The notes below the pieces were generated by a model. It ran no database searches. It saw only the letters and a program-made list of their open reading frames with translations, and had not been told where the DNA came from. A DNA stretch of 19,302 bases, taken from Ichthyophonus hoferi (taxonomy: Eukaryota; Opisthokonta; Ichthyosporea; Ichthyophonida; Ichthyophonidae). The stretch is taken from contig NAOQ01000307.1 of the NCBI GenBank assembly GCA_002751075.1, positions 1-19,302 on the forward strand, read 5' to 3'. Position numbers and translations under genes: made by a program. Of this stretch, positions 1-10,800 are shown in pieces (the stretch's first letter is position 1; each line of letters begins with the position of its first letter).

Positions 1-177
1 CATACTTGTCTGTTCCCTTTCTGTTTTTATTTCATTCAAAACTTCTACAAAGATATAGCAACTTGGAACAAACTCTATATACATTCTACAAAGAAATAGT
101 GACTTCTAATACAGCTTTTCAACTTTAGTGTTTTATGTATTGTTTTTGCTTACAAATAACTTTTTGAATGTTTTAAC

Positions 178-183
178 AATAAA
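178..183 (+). promoter_or_regulatory. possible poly(A) signal of an upstream plus-strand gene
   Basis: AATAAA is followed 20 to 40 bases later by G/T-rich sequence (around 200-222), the usual layout of a cleavage and polyadenylation site. It could end a transcript entering from left of the window. No coding sequence is seen before it, and the motif is common by chance in AT-rich DNA. Confidence 0.25.
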
Positions 184-817
184 GCTCTGCCAACGCATCT
201 CTGGATTTGGTTGGCATTTTGCATAATTTTACGGTATAATTTTGTATTTATGTTAGACATCCTGCTATGTTCAATTTTTTAAAATATATTTCGAAAGTCA
301 TCATCACATCCTTTATGAGACATTTATGTTACCATAATACATAATTAATGCTGTTAATTAAGGTCTGGTAGACATTGTGTAATGTTGAGAGGTAATTCTG
401 AATTTATGCTATTGGCGCTTTGATACTAAGTCTTATGTTATTTATAACGTAGGACTTAGTAAATTGAGTTATTGGGTTATATTACAATTTGGCCAAATAT
501 TGATGTTATCTTGGCTATCTATATTTCTTTAGTGCGCTTCAAACACTTTGATTTGTTGCTTTGTATTGTCTGGACCATGGCTGTCGGTGTACTTCTTTGT
601 ATTAAAGACATGGCTTAAGAAATACCTTTCTTTTTCAATAATATTGGTCAAAGATTGTCTTCGTATATCTTAAATATTGTCACCTGGTGTGCAGTCCAAA
701 CTTAAATAGAATAAGTCTACCTTCTCTTCCAAGTTCACAGGTGTATTTGAGTTGTTTTTTGTTAGTTTTGTCAATTGACGAGGCTGTTGTGTCAGGATTT
801 GTCAATCCAGACTCGAG
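184..817. other. non-coding, nothing recognised
   Basis: AT-rich sequence with no convincing coding frame, RNA gene or repeat. A 62-codon plus-strand frame at 687-875 begins with GTG, not ATG, and lies opposite the more protein-like minus-strand frame at 818-1144. It is treated as a shadow. Confidence 0.4.
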
Positions 818-1144
818 TCAAAGCATGCGTGGCTTTGGTTTAAGTTTCTTAAAAGCCGTTGTGACTGCTGATTGAATAGTTACAGAGCATGTTAATTTTA
901 GATCATTGAGTTTAGACACTAGTTTTACGTCTTTTGGGGGCGCTGCCAAGAAAGGTTTATTTATTATCGTTATGGCGACTGAGCCGTGATTGAACATTGT
1001 AGAAAAATAGTTTGCTGCTAATGTAGATGTTGCACAATAAGACCAATCAGTAAGAGGTGCTATATTGTGATGTAAATAATGACTATCAGAATCTGTGTAG
1101 GTTTTATCGACGTGTACATAGCTCTCAGGGTCTCTAATTAAGTT
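818..1144 (-). CDS. unrecognised minus-strand open frame, possible exon or gene relic
   Basis: The minus strand is open for 108 codons here, long for sequence this AT-rich, and the composition looks protein-like rather than dominated by Lys, Asn and Ile. The frame reads ESYVHVDKTYTDSDSHYLHH, later APLTDWSYCATSTLAANYFS, and near its end KPFLAAPPKDVKLVSKLND. The first ATG is only at codon 50 (997-995), which gives 59 residues. A possible splice acceptor (AATTAG) lies at its upstream edge, so it might be a 3' exon of a minus-strand gene. I do not recognise the family. Shuffled interspersed repeats lie just upstream on the same strand, so a decayed mobile element is an alternative. No AATAAA was seen downstream on the minus strand. 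Confidence 0.3.
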   Translation of the reverse strand, partial: NLIRDPESYVHVDKTYTDSDSHYLHHNIAPLTDWSYCATSTLAANYFSTMFNHGSVAITIINKPFLAAPPKDVKLVSKLNDLKLTCSVTIQSAVTTAFKKLKPKPRML

Positions 1145-1349
1145 TTATATGATAGGACTATATATATATTATTATATTATTTAGCACATATTAAATGAAC
1201 GTAAAGTTTCCGTGCGAATGCACATGTACACAGGCATGTGGGGTTGCCATTTATGTATGGGTGTGCCGGGGTCAGCCATGTGTTGAGCGGCCTGCCTTCA
1301 TTAGCTATCGCAGTTTACATTTATACTGATCTCCTTTCTAGAATGACTC

Positions 1350-1560
1350 TTTAGCTAGCTACTTCATTGGTGTAACTGCTGATATATTATGTATTGACAA
1401 ATCAAACCATCAAATTAAAAATATTATGCAATTAAATCATTGCGCAACTAAATCATTATGTAATTAACTAATATTGAGCCAGTCATAAATATTTTATTAG
1501 CTAATCTAACTTACGATAGGTCGTAGAGACCCACTGGAATTGTCTGATTTTACCACAATA
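1350..1560. repeat. interspersed repeat, copy A (blocks Y then X)
   Basis: Two blocks here recur, diverged, at 2121-2331. Block Y (about 1350-1490) shares GACAAATCAA, an AGCTA..TTCATT..TG motif and a run near ACTAAT. Block X (about 1493-1560) shares CCCACT.GAATTGTCTGAT and a TTATT.GCTAAT lead-in. In this copy Y precedes X. No coding capacity or clear terminal repeats are seen. The family is unknown, and the boundaries are approximate because the match is by eye. Confidence 0.5.
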
Positions 1561-2120
1561 CTTGAATACTATTATATCACTATTTTTATATTGAATTAAC
1601 CCATTTCCTCATTGATGTAATAGTGTTCATACACTGCAAAGAATCAATCTACTTATTATCTGGGCTTCGATCGAATCCTCTTCCTCATCTGTGGCTAACG
1701 ATCTTGTAACATTATTTAAGGTTAGTAAACAGTTCTCTGACTGGAAGGGCGATAGATCTAGATTCAGACTATTATATTCAAGTGCCAATGGTAAACTAGA
1801 CATTACAATAGGTAAATGACGATTACAATACAACATGGAGATTATAATATACTGATCAAGGAAGGACCTTCCAATCATCCAATTAATTATATATATATAT
1901 TATGATATTGTTTAAGAAATAATAAAAGCAAAGCTTTATGTGTTTTGCAAACAAATTTATATTTTGCTTATATTGGTATAATACATGTATTTGTATTTGG
2001 GGTGGCGTACGCTTTTTATTCGTTGTTTTTGTCTTCTTTTATTCTTTTCTGATCTTTGTTTATCACGGGTATTAACCATAGCTGTGTTCATTTATATAAA
2101 TGGGACCAAACCTAAAGATT
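1561..2120. other. non-coding between repeat copies
   Basis: AT-rich sequence with short TA runs near 1888-1902. An 83-codon minus-strand frame (1627-1878) was considered and is listed among the rejected items. Nothing else is supported. Confidence 0.35.
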
Positions 2121-2331
2121 CTTATTGGCTAATACAGTTCACAGAAGATCATTAAGGCCCACTAGAATTGTCTGATCTTATCTCGATAATTTAGCGTCCT
2201 TATTTGGATGCCTCGTTAGCTAATTCATTAATGTGCTTGCTACTATGTAGCGACAAATCAATTTATCTAGTTAAGAAAGTTATACAATTAACTAATGCTG
2301 GACTGATCATTTCATGATCAGCTGGTTATTA
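2121..2331. repeat. interspersed repeat, copy B (blocks X then Y)
   Basis: Block X (about 2121-2190) and block Y (about 2211-2331) are diverged copies of those at 1350-1560, but in the reverse order and the same strand orientation. The change of order suggests a tandem X-Y-X-Y ancestor or a circularly permuted element. The copy ends close to the hexamer microsatellite at 2349, which may be the tail of the same element. Confidence 0.5.
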
Positions 2332-2348
2332 AAACTTCGGCTGAAGTT

Positions 2349-2396
2349 AGAGCCAGAGCGAGAGCCCGAACCAGAGCTAGAGTCAGAGCCAGAGCG
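2349..2396. repeat. degenerate hexamer microsatellite, AGAGCC type
   Basis: Eight tandem 6-base units follow the pattern AGAGCC, AGAGCG, AGAGCC, CGAACC, AGAGCT, AGAGTC, AGAGCC, AGAGCG. The block is GC-rich against an AT-rich background. Its minus strand reads as Leu-Ala and Thr dipeptides, which explains a spurious open frame there. It lies just after repeat copy B and could be its 3' tail. Confidence 0.8.
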
Positions 2397-2399
2397 AGC

Positions 2400-4030
2400 A
2401 GGAATATTACGTGTTCATTCAGAGTTAACGGTCTTGCAGCAAGTCTTAATATTTCATTAATGCTTATTGACAAATATTTTTGAAAAATAACACATTGCAA
2501 GTCATTATAGGTGCCACCTGTTAAAAAAAATCTTCCATTTTAACCCGGCGAATACAGTGTTGTCAGTCCCTTGAAGAAGAAAGAGGAGATAGGATATGCA
2601 GATTTTATATATTAAAATAGACCAATATCAATGACAATTTATACTTTAATTACAGATTGCGTACAACTGATTCATTGGAATGAATTGGCATTCGATTGGT
2701 GATTAAACTCAAATGATTTTGCATATACACTAATGCCATTACGTAAACCTATTTCTGACGTGAATCTACCAATATTTCTTTGAAGATAAGCAAAGATTTT
2801 GTAGCTATAAAATAATATATATACACTATATATTATTCTAACAACAGATGATTGTGTTGGTTGGGTAGAAGGACCTGAGTAGTTTGGATATGATTAACTC
2901 AGCAGTTTCGAAATATATCTACATGAATAAAATATTACCTCCAAAAAGAAAACATGTTAACTTTATGATTCATGAATATATAAGATACTAAGCGAGAATA
3001 TCGCAATCAAACGGATACGTATTAGTATATACTTGGACGTGCAACTTTACTTACTTACGCTTGCTGCAGAGCCGCATTGTTTTTGTGCTTTATTTAACTG
3101 GCTTGATTAAGCATTCGGCAAAGATAATGCTTGCATCTGATTCGCTACTATAAAAATGACCAATCACAATATACATTAGAAGAAGAAGCTGAACTCGATA
3201 CAGACTCATGCTCACGCAAATTAATCACATATTTTCTAATTTTACAAGACTCAACAACCACACTCAATATTTGCATGCATATCATATACTTACCACTTAT
3301 CCAACCAGATTGTAAGAAAAAAACCGGAAATATATCTTGTCTTTTATGAACTTTTATGTTATTATCATTTACAAAGATTCTACACAATTTCTTTCTTCAA
3401 AAGTTTGGTTTCTTCTCAGCAGCTAGATCTTTACATCATATCATCGTTTCATCTACGTACCAGTGCAGTGCATGCAACACACTATCGATTGGCATGGCAG
3501 CGGCTCCCTGTCTGGTAGTTCTTTATGCAGTTATTTGTAATATATAATTTATTCTTTAAAATCATTATATAATATTTATTACATCAGCACATTAAATACT
3601 GGTTAGTTAAAAATGTATTTGGTAATAGTTGGCCATAAAGGCTCTATAATAAAGACTTAGGATTTAAAGGTTAACATAATGATTTTATGATTTCTGCAGT
3701 TGTAAATGGTTGGATAATAAAGTATTATAATTACCCAATGAAAAACTACTGACTTATTCAAAATGTATTGGTCTAGTAATAAGGAAATATAATAACAATA
3801 AATAAAATAATGAACTATAAAATTACGGTGAACGCTTTGTCTTCAATAACATATTATTAGCTCATTGTGATATAGAATTGCCTTACATTGGGAGGTACAT
3901 GTATATGTATTCAAAAATAGATCTGTTGTATATTAAAGATCTGATTTGTGATGCAGCTCCGCAATATGATTGGTAAACAAAATTATTACTACCATATATG
4001 GAATTTCAATAATATTTAAAACCCTGAAAT
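2400..4030. other. non-coding, nothing recognised
   Basis: AT-rich intergenic sequence. Short overlapping frames occur on both strands at 3131-3547, but none reads like a known protein and the opposite-strand frames overlap each other. No RNA gene or long repeat was found. Confidence 0.4.
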
Positions 4031-4033
4031 ATT

Positions 4034-4076
4034 ATTGGCCATAGCTAGTGCTCTAGCTTCGCTCACGTATATAAAG
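4034..4076 (+). promoter_or_regulatory. likely core promoter of the sugar kinase gene
   Basis: An inverted CCAAT box (ATTGG, 4034-4038) stands 30 bases before a TATA-like TATATAAAG (4068-4076). A start site about 30 bases on would fall near 4100, leaving a short non-coding first exon that ends at the strong splice donor at 4135. The spacing is coherent, but the motifs are short and the background is AT-rich. Confidence 0.45.
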
Positions 4077-4134
4077 AAATGTTTTTAAAAAATACGAAAC
4101 TTCAATATTGTGGGATCTTTCTTTATTATTATAG

Positions 4135-4358
4135 GTAAGTGTTTATTGTTGTTTAGTATAGTATACACACACAACAATCCTTGTGGTTTGGTCTTTTCCT
4201 ACTTCTATCATCTTACTACTGTAACTACTCTTTTTTTTCTTAATGTACATGTTTTTACCTACATGGTCCCTATTTACTTCATAATCGACTTATAGGCTGG
4301 CCCACATCTAATTACATTTCAGCAGTTGGTTTTAACGCTTAACAATCATTTCCCCCAG
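4135..4358 (+). other. probable 5' UTR intron of the sugar kinase gene
   Basis: ATAG|GTAAGTG at 4135 is a near-perfect splice donor. Acceptors are available at 4321-4322 (CATTTCAG) and at 4357-4358 (CCCCCAG), the latter just two bases before the ATG at 4361. The leader before the donor would be only about 35 bases. No other role for this donor is apparent, since no coding frame joins to it. Confidence 0.5.
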
Positions 4359-4360
4359 TC

Positions 4361-6305
4361 ATGCCTAGATACGCAGCTGTGGAACTTGGAGGTACTTCCA
4401 TCCGTTTGGCTATTGCCGTTGATTCACCTACCAACATTGTCGCGACGACCTCCATTGAAACAACTGAACCTGCCACTAGCCTTGGCGCTGCTGTGGCCTG
4501 GCTTGATGCTCAAGCTCCTTTTGACTCTCTCGGTGTGGCCAGTTTTGGTCCCGTTGACTTGAAGAAAGATAGCCCTACGTAAGTGATGGTCTACCTTTTT
4601 TTATGTTTGCTTGTGATATGGACCATAATTTGAAGTTGTGTCTTTTTTATTTCTTGTTTTCTCTCAACCTCAACAACTCTTATTTTATGACATAATTATT
4701 TTCAAGAGGAACAGTTTTTGGTCCTTCATGCATCACTCACCGTTATCCTTCTCTACCTCCACTGTATTTTCTCTGTTCCTGTACAATTGTCTCCACGGTA
4801 ATCTGTGGCTTGTGGCTATTTTACTTCTCACTCGAATGACTTTGTCATACAGATATGGTTTCATCACCACTACCCCTAAACTCAAGTGGGCTAACACCGA
4901 CGTCCTCGGTTACTTCAAAAAATATAATGTTCCCATGGCCTTTGACACCGATGTGAACGCCCCTGCGATTGCTGAGGCCTGCTATGGTGATCACGAGTAT
5001 GTATCCTCTTACACATAAGTAGATATACAAGCATACATATGTGCTTTGTCCATCTAGGATTTTAAAGACAAGCTACTGAATTACACTTAATTACAGATTT
5101 ATTATGTACTTGTGATTCAAAGTTACTATTATTATCAGGTTGGTGGACCCTTTCCTTCACATCTGTTGATAAACACTCTTATTCGACCCTACTAACGATT
5201 CCACACGTATACAGAAATTGTAAGGATGTCGTTTACATCACAGTAGGGACTGGTGTTGGTGTTGGAGCCGTTATAAATGGTCACTCAGTCACAGGTCTCA
5301 TGCACATGGAGGGTGGACATATAATGGTCCCCGCTGCCCCAGGAGACAGCTATGAAGGTGAATACTGCTGTCATTTTGGTCTTTCTTTTTCTTTTTTCTC
5401 CATATTTTGTTTTACATAGTGTGATGTTTTAAAATTACTGTTTCTGCATGCTAGGTGTGTATTTGCTGGAGTACCAAAAATATTTCCTGTCAATTCTTTT
5501 CTACCGATATTGAAATATTATGTGAAATGGCTAAGTTCTGTTGGGGTAAAGGGATTACTCCCCCATTAAGATTTTAGTGCTATGGAATACAGTACAAAAA
5601 AATAAGCTAAAATGGATAAATATGTGCCCAAGATAAAGGTATGCGTGAATTAATCTGAAAATGCAAATAACATCTGTTTGTTCTACGCTATGTTCTCAGG
5701 AAATTGTCCCTTCCATAAGTGCTGTGTGGAAGGCATGGTCGGCAATCATGCCCTAGCTAAGCGTCGCAATCTTACAATCAACGACCTGCCAGGATTGACA
5801 GAAGAAGACCCATTGTGGGATCTCACAGCTTATTACTTGGCTGCCCTATGTTTGAACATCACACTTTTGCTTTCCCCTGAGGTAAATAACGATAATTATT
5901 ATTGTTTTGTTTGCTGATTGTTGTCTGCTTTTGTTCTTGCATTACTCCTTTGCCTAACACCACTTATATTTTAATTATCTGTGCCCTTTCCTGAGTCCTT
6001 ATACTTTACTGATGACAAGTTTTTTATTTTACTAAATCAAGTATATACCCCATTGTGTCTAATAATCATTGCCTGACGACAAACTTTAACCTATGCAGGT
6101 GATCGTGATCAGCGGCGGTATTATGCAACGCGCCTGCATTTTCCCAAAGGTGCGCGCACAATTTTCAAAGCTACTTAACGGATATATCCAGGTGGACAAG
6201 ATTAAGAACCACTTAGACAAGTATATTGCACCTTCCAAATTTGGAAATAGTATTGGTATTATTAGCGCATGTGGCCTTGCTGAGCAAGCCCTTAAAAATC
6301 TCTAA
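4361..6305 (+). CDS. ROK-family sugar kinase, probable fructokinase (five exons)
   Basis: Exons 4361-4578, 4853-4996, 5215-5357, 5700-5881 and 6099-6305 join in frame to 297 residues, the usual length of bacterial ScrK/YdhR-type fructokinases. All introns are GT-AG. Visible motifs, in order: the N-terminal phosphate loop VELGGTSIR (residues 7-15); SPTYGFITTTPK (71-82), characteristic of this subfamily; FDTDVNAPA (103-111) with the catalytic base Asp106; the ATP-binding stretch YITVGTGVGVGAVING (128-143); and a zinc site made of His156 in MEGGH and Cys171, His174 and Cys177 in CPFHKCC. VIVISGGIM (230-238) is the C-terminal adenosine-side motif. The enzyme would phosphorylate fructose to fructose 6-phosphate with ATP in the cytosol; no targeting peptide is seen. 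The ROK family and zinc site are clear, while sugar preference is inferred from the family. Eukaryotic members are uncommon, which suggests ancient transfer from bacteria followed by intron gain. Confidence 0.93.
5358..5699 (+). other. intron 3 of the sugar kinase gene
   Basis: Donor GAAG|GTGAAT and acceptor TTCTCAG|G bound 342 bases with no coding frame and no snoRNA or other RNA motif that I can see. It is the longest intron in the coding part of this gene. Confidence 0.85.
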
Positions 6306-7441
6306 ATAATTTTTTTGTTTCTATTTAATGTTTTTTGTTACTGTGGAAACTGATTTACAGAGTGTAAATATTCTAAAAGGATCCGTAGCATTCCAAAACA
6401 AAAGAAATTTTTAGTCTTAGCTTTTGCAGGATATTTGGCATTTGCGTTGTAGTACATGTTTAATACATCTTGGCGCCATTTCCTTTCCCCTCATCATCAA
6501 TGCTCCTGTTTCTTTTACTAATAGCATTTGATACAATGTAGATGCAAGAGTACACATATTTTATTCCTATAACCTTATTTATATGTATATACAAACTAAT
6601 TTATTGCCACTTGCAAGTACATTTCCATTGTAAAACACTCTTATTGCTTCATTGGAAAATTCAACGGCATCCTCGCAAATAGATAAGAGAAATTCTTGAT
6701 TATTTTTCTTGTACTCTGTCTCATTTATAGCATACATTTACATTTTAGCCACATTTCTGTATTTATTTATTCATGTTGGTTACTCGAGATCTCGTTAGCT
6801 ATTTTTTTTCTATAAGAAAAACCTCTATGGACATACGCCTCAAATACTGCTGTGTACAGCTACCAATAGATTATACATAAATATGTATATCGGTGGCACT
6901 AAACAATAAACAACTATTTGGATTTTATAGATACCTTATATTATGCATAACTGTTGTAAAAATTGTTTGGAAAATGAAAAATTTATTTGTAGTATGTTCT
7001 CATGTAAGTAGAGTTATTGGATTTTGGCATATAAAATTCTGTTTAAATTTTACCCAAAACGGCACACCTAATAAATTGTTATATTAACTTACCCGGGGCT
7101 TCAATTTCATTGAATTGAGTATAATACATCATTTCACATAAATTACAATAATTTTTCCCATAGCAATGTATATTAAGATTGGTTTTCTATACTGATAATC
7201 TCTAGTGGGAAAATGCCAGAAAGGTGTTCTACATTGGAATAATATCACCTAGGAAATTTGTCTTAAAGACTGTTCGTGATTATAAGGCGATAAAAATGTC
7301 TTTTGAGCTAATTGGGTATACAAACAAATACTTCAATGTCTTTTAAAATAATCTTGTTTCTTTAAATTTATCAAAAATATGTATATACATATATATATTA
7401 CTGATATATGTTTCATATTCCGTTAAAAAATAGCCCCCGGG
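6306..7441. other. intergenic region with the kinase 3' UTR
   Basis: No gene is recognised. The kinase 3' UTR must begin here. The nearest canonical AATAAA is at 6905-6910, about 600 bases past the stop, and an AATACA variant lies near 6463, so the true end is unclear. A short frame at 6893-7087 has no protein-like character. Confidence 0.4.
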
Positions 7442-7578
7442 AGAATATATATATATATTCTAAAGTGGCGGTGGAATGCAGTATTTTGATCTGTCCTGTT
7501 CAAATTTAAACTGGACCAATAGGATGATGGTCGGTTACAATGGAGCCAAACAATTTTGAGGCTTTGCATTCCACTGCC
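7442..7578. repeat. palindrome plus inverted-repeat element, MITE-like
   Basis: A perfect 20-base AT palindrome (7442-7461) sits next to a 112-base unit (7467-7578) bounded by 14-base inverted arms: GGCGGTGGAATGCA at the left and TGCATTCCACTGCC at the right, with one mismatch. The unit could fold into a long hairpin and resembles a small non-autonomous DNA transposon. No convincing target-site duplication is seen, so this is a structural call only. Confidence 0.45.
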
Positions 7579-7831
7579 TAGCCTTGTAAAAAGCGCTAGA
7601 TCATGATTCACGATGCAAGTATTTATTATACAACATAGATTCTATTTCAAGTATCTTCTGTATTTAACATAATTTTAAATGCTTTAAATTTTTGCATGTA
7701 GTGTGTTTATTATTCTGTAGATACCTATCTTGTCTCTTATAGGTGTAAAAAAAAAAATTGGATAGATATAATTACATCCAATTATTCCATATTGATGGTT
7801 TATACACTAACAACATATCCAAAACGGAGAT

Positions 7832-10800
7832 ATGCAGGAACACTTAAAATCCAAACTGAATACAGAGAACAGACAATCAAGCGATGAAGAATTTTTCGAC
7901 GCCATCGATGAACCTAGGTTAGTCGAAAATGGCATTAATATTTATACTAATGCGTCACCAAGATTGAAGGATTGCAATACTAATACAAGTGGTACCAACA
8001 ACCTTGATGCTACCTCTACCTTGTCAAAACCTCAATCCGTTGCCATTTCGGAGGATGAAAACATTTCATCAAAATTTCCTTTAAACTTGGAGGTGTACTC
8101 CCTAGAAAAACGTATTATCAGTGGGACCGTAAGTTATACCTTCATATATAGAAGATAGATCTGTTGGTTAAAAACTTGATAAATAATGCTGTATTAACTA
8201 GTTTTTTATGTACAATATGTAAGAAAGGAGTAGTAAAATAATATCGCTGCTATATACAAAAATGTTTTGTTTTATAATAAACGTAATAAAAATTAACGTC
8301 CAAATATATCTCTTATATCAAAAATACAATAAACCACCTGTAATGACCAGTACAGTGTGGTCAACTGAATAAGCATGATATAGAATTTTCATTCTGAATT
8401 TTTATTTATTATTCAATAATTATATGCTTGCGTGAATTTTAATTTAAAACTTTGATTAAATTTTAACTTATATAGCTGATATGTATTTAATTTGCATAGT
8501 TGGCGGCAAGACGTGGGAAACATGCTATTCCTGTTCATTCAAAGTAAGCTTTTGTTGGTTTCTTCACTTAACATTATTTTTTAAAGTATCTTATCTGCTC
8601 AAAATCTGTATCATACACCATAATGCTCCAAAATAGTAACATATATAGCTACTCTGTTCAAAAAAAATTATGTGAGTTGATTATTTGTATTTTAACTACA
8701 AAAGCGTATGTGTATGTTAGACATTTAGGTGGTTGTGTGTCTGTATGTGAGCTTGTACTTGCATTACAAAAATTATGAGTATCATACACATATCAAGTAG
8801 TCGAACTTATTTCCTGTGTTTGGTACATAGGCTATGTTGCCACAAAGCAGACAATATTAATATAGAGGCTATAAAATGTAAGTAATTGTATTAACCTTCA
8901 ATCACTAAAGAAAAAATGCCTTTATCTCTTGTGTACACTATTTAAAGGTCATAGCATTCTACAAAATCAGGTCTGTACGTATGAAATCATAAACATCATG
9001 AAGCTGACGATGATTAGTATTTATCTTCTTAATTGACTATTTCTATTTTTTTCAATCTATCCTATATTTTATTTTTGCCGCCACTCCCTTGCAAGAATAT
9101 CTTTTTGCCCTCTTTCTGCTTTCCTACAATATTACTCGCCCTTTCCCCTCATCATTAGTAATTTATCTACCGAGAATTGTTTTAAAATTTTAGTACAGTT
9201 GCTTATGTGCTTGTGGATAGTAGTAATCGATCTCGTTGCCAAGGCGAAGCAGAAGTGTGGCTGGAAATACCATTTGATGTAGCCAAGCGTAAAGTATTCA
9301 TTGCAGCTGTCGATCGTGTTCGTGAGATGGGTGTACAAGTAGAATTTGATTACGGAACATTGACACTACCAAATGTTGGAATTGTGACTATTCCTGTGAA
9401 GAGCGAAAGAATTGGATCAACCATTAAAACTAAATTGCAAGGCAATGACAGCATAGATATAATTACATCGCCTAATCTTAAAGGGGAAACTGGACCTTCG
9501 GAAGATAATTCCGCATCTACAGTGATATTGCCTTCTACCTATATGCCCACTTTTTCATCTGTATATAACCCAAAAGACCATAGGCCATCCACTTCTACAA
9601 TACCCATTTATTTGGGTGGAAATCAACAAGACGTTACAGCGGCAAGAATTAATTTGTTGCAGGTTAGGTAAACCCAACCCAAACTATCTGCCATATTTCC
9701 TTGATTTATTGGGTATTACATTTTTCCTAAAAATAAATAAATAATAAATATAAGTGTATTCTAAACTCTCACCTTTTTATAGTATTGCTTTTTTTTCCTT
9801 CATGTGGCACTGTCTTGTAACCTTACATTCCTTTATTTTTTTCTTCTTTTTACTCTAAATTTTCTGTCAGTTAGCCTGTACTTTGTTCCCCTTCCTTTAA
9901 CCATGTGTTGCTTAAACACGGTATTTTTTCTGGTCCCCTTGGCCTTCCTAATTCCGGTTAAAATTTTCTTTTGAAATGCTATCTTTAATTTGTTTTAAAA
10001 AAAATTGATTTCGTTTTGTCGCCGCATTATAGTTAATTATATTGACATTTTTTTATCTCTTTTTTTTTTTTACACCATCTAGATCTAGTCAACGTATGTT
10101 CAGTGCTGTTATTTTAACTCCCATTCAATAATACTTTTTTTATTATCTTAGAACAGAGCCCCATATGTTCTAATATTTATGAAAACCGTATTCTAGTTAT
10201 TATTTTTTATTGGTCCTCTTTTAAATATTACTTGCATAACCAATTTTGCAATGAATTATAATTTTTGCTTACCCATGTCCTGGTAATTGAATATAAAGTG
10301 TTAACTGAATGATGTTATTTTGCGTGCATTGATTACTTTTCAATTGTCGTGTATTGCGTCCTTATATACATTATAGTGAGTGCAACTGCGCAGTCCACCC
10401 AAATCCAGAATGAAGTCCAATCAGCTTAGATCCGATCTTTCTTCTTTTTAACTAATATGGGCCACTATATTAATTGGCAATGTAATATTATTCATCTAAG
10501 CAAAATATTATTGAATGTGTTTTGATATAAATGGGGTCATAGTATTACGTATAGTTATCAATGTAGAAATCTATGTACCTAACCTTCCTCCCGTCTGTTA
10601 ATGCTCCTGTTTCTCCCCAACTTGCCCCTTCTGTACATGCAGAGTGGTTTTGACTTACGTAATAACAAGAAATCTAATCCTCGCCACTTGAAAAAACCAG
10701 GACTGACTCAGGTATTTGTAGACAATTCCAATATTTACCTGGGTGCAATGTATGCCTTGGGTCCTGAGATAGATATAAGTGACAATTCTGTACGTGTAAG

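Noticed and set aside
1627-1878. 83-codon minus-strand frame with a faint retropepsin-like motif near its start
   Set aside because: The likeness rests on a few residues only, with no adjoining element parts, terminal repeats or coding sequence around it. At most a small fossil fragment; not supported as a feature.
6093-6098. ATG-initiated separate gene at the last kinase exon
   Set aside because: The ATG overlaps the TATGCAG acceptor; the downstream sequence is the C-terminal part of the ROK kinase and joins exon 4 in phase.
10380-10430. Possible extra exon inside intron 3 of the NYN-CCCH-ANK gene
   Set aside because: An acceptor-like TATAG is present, but stops occur in the usable frames and no donor follows. 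The neighbouring exons already join in frame.
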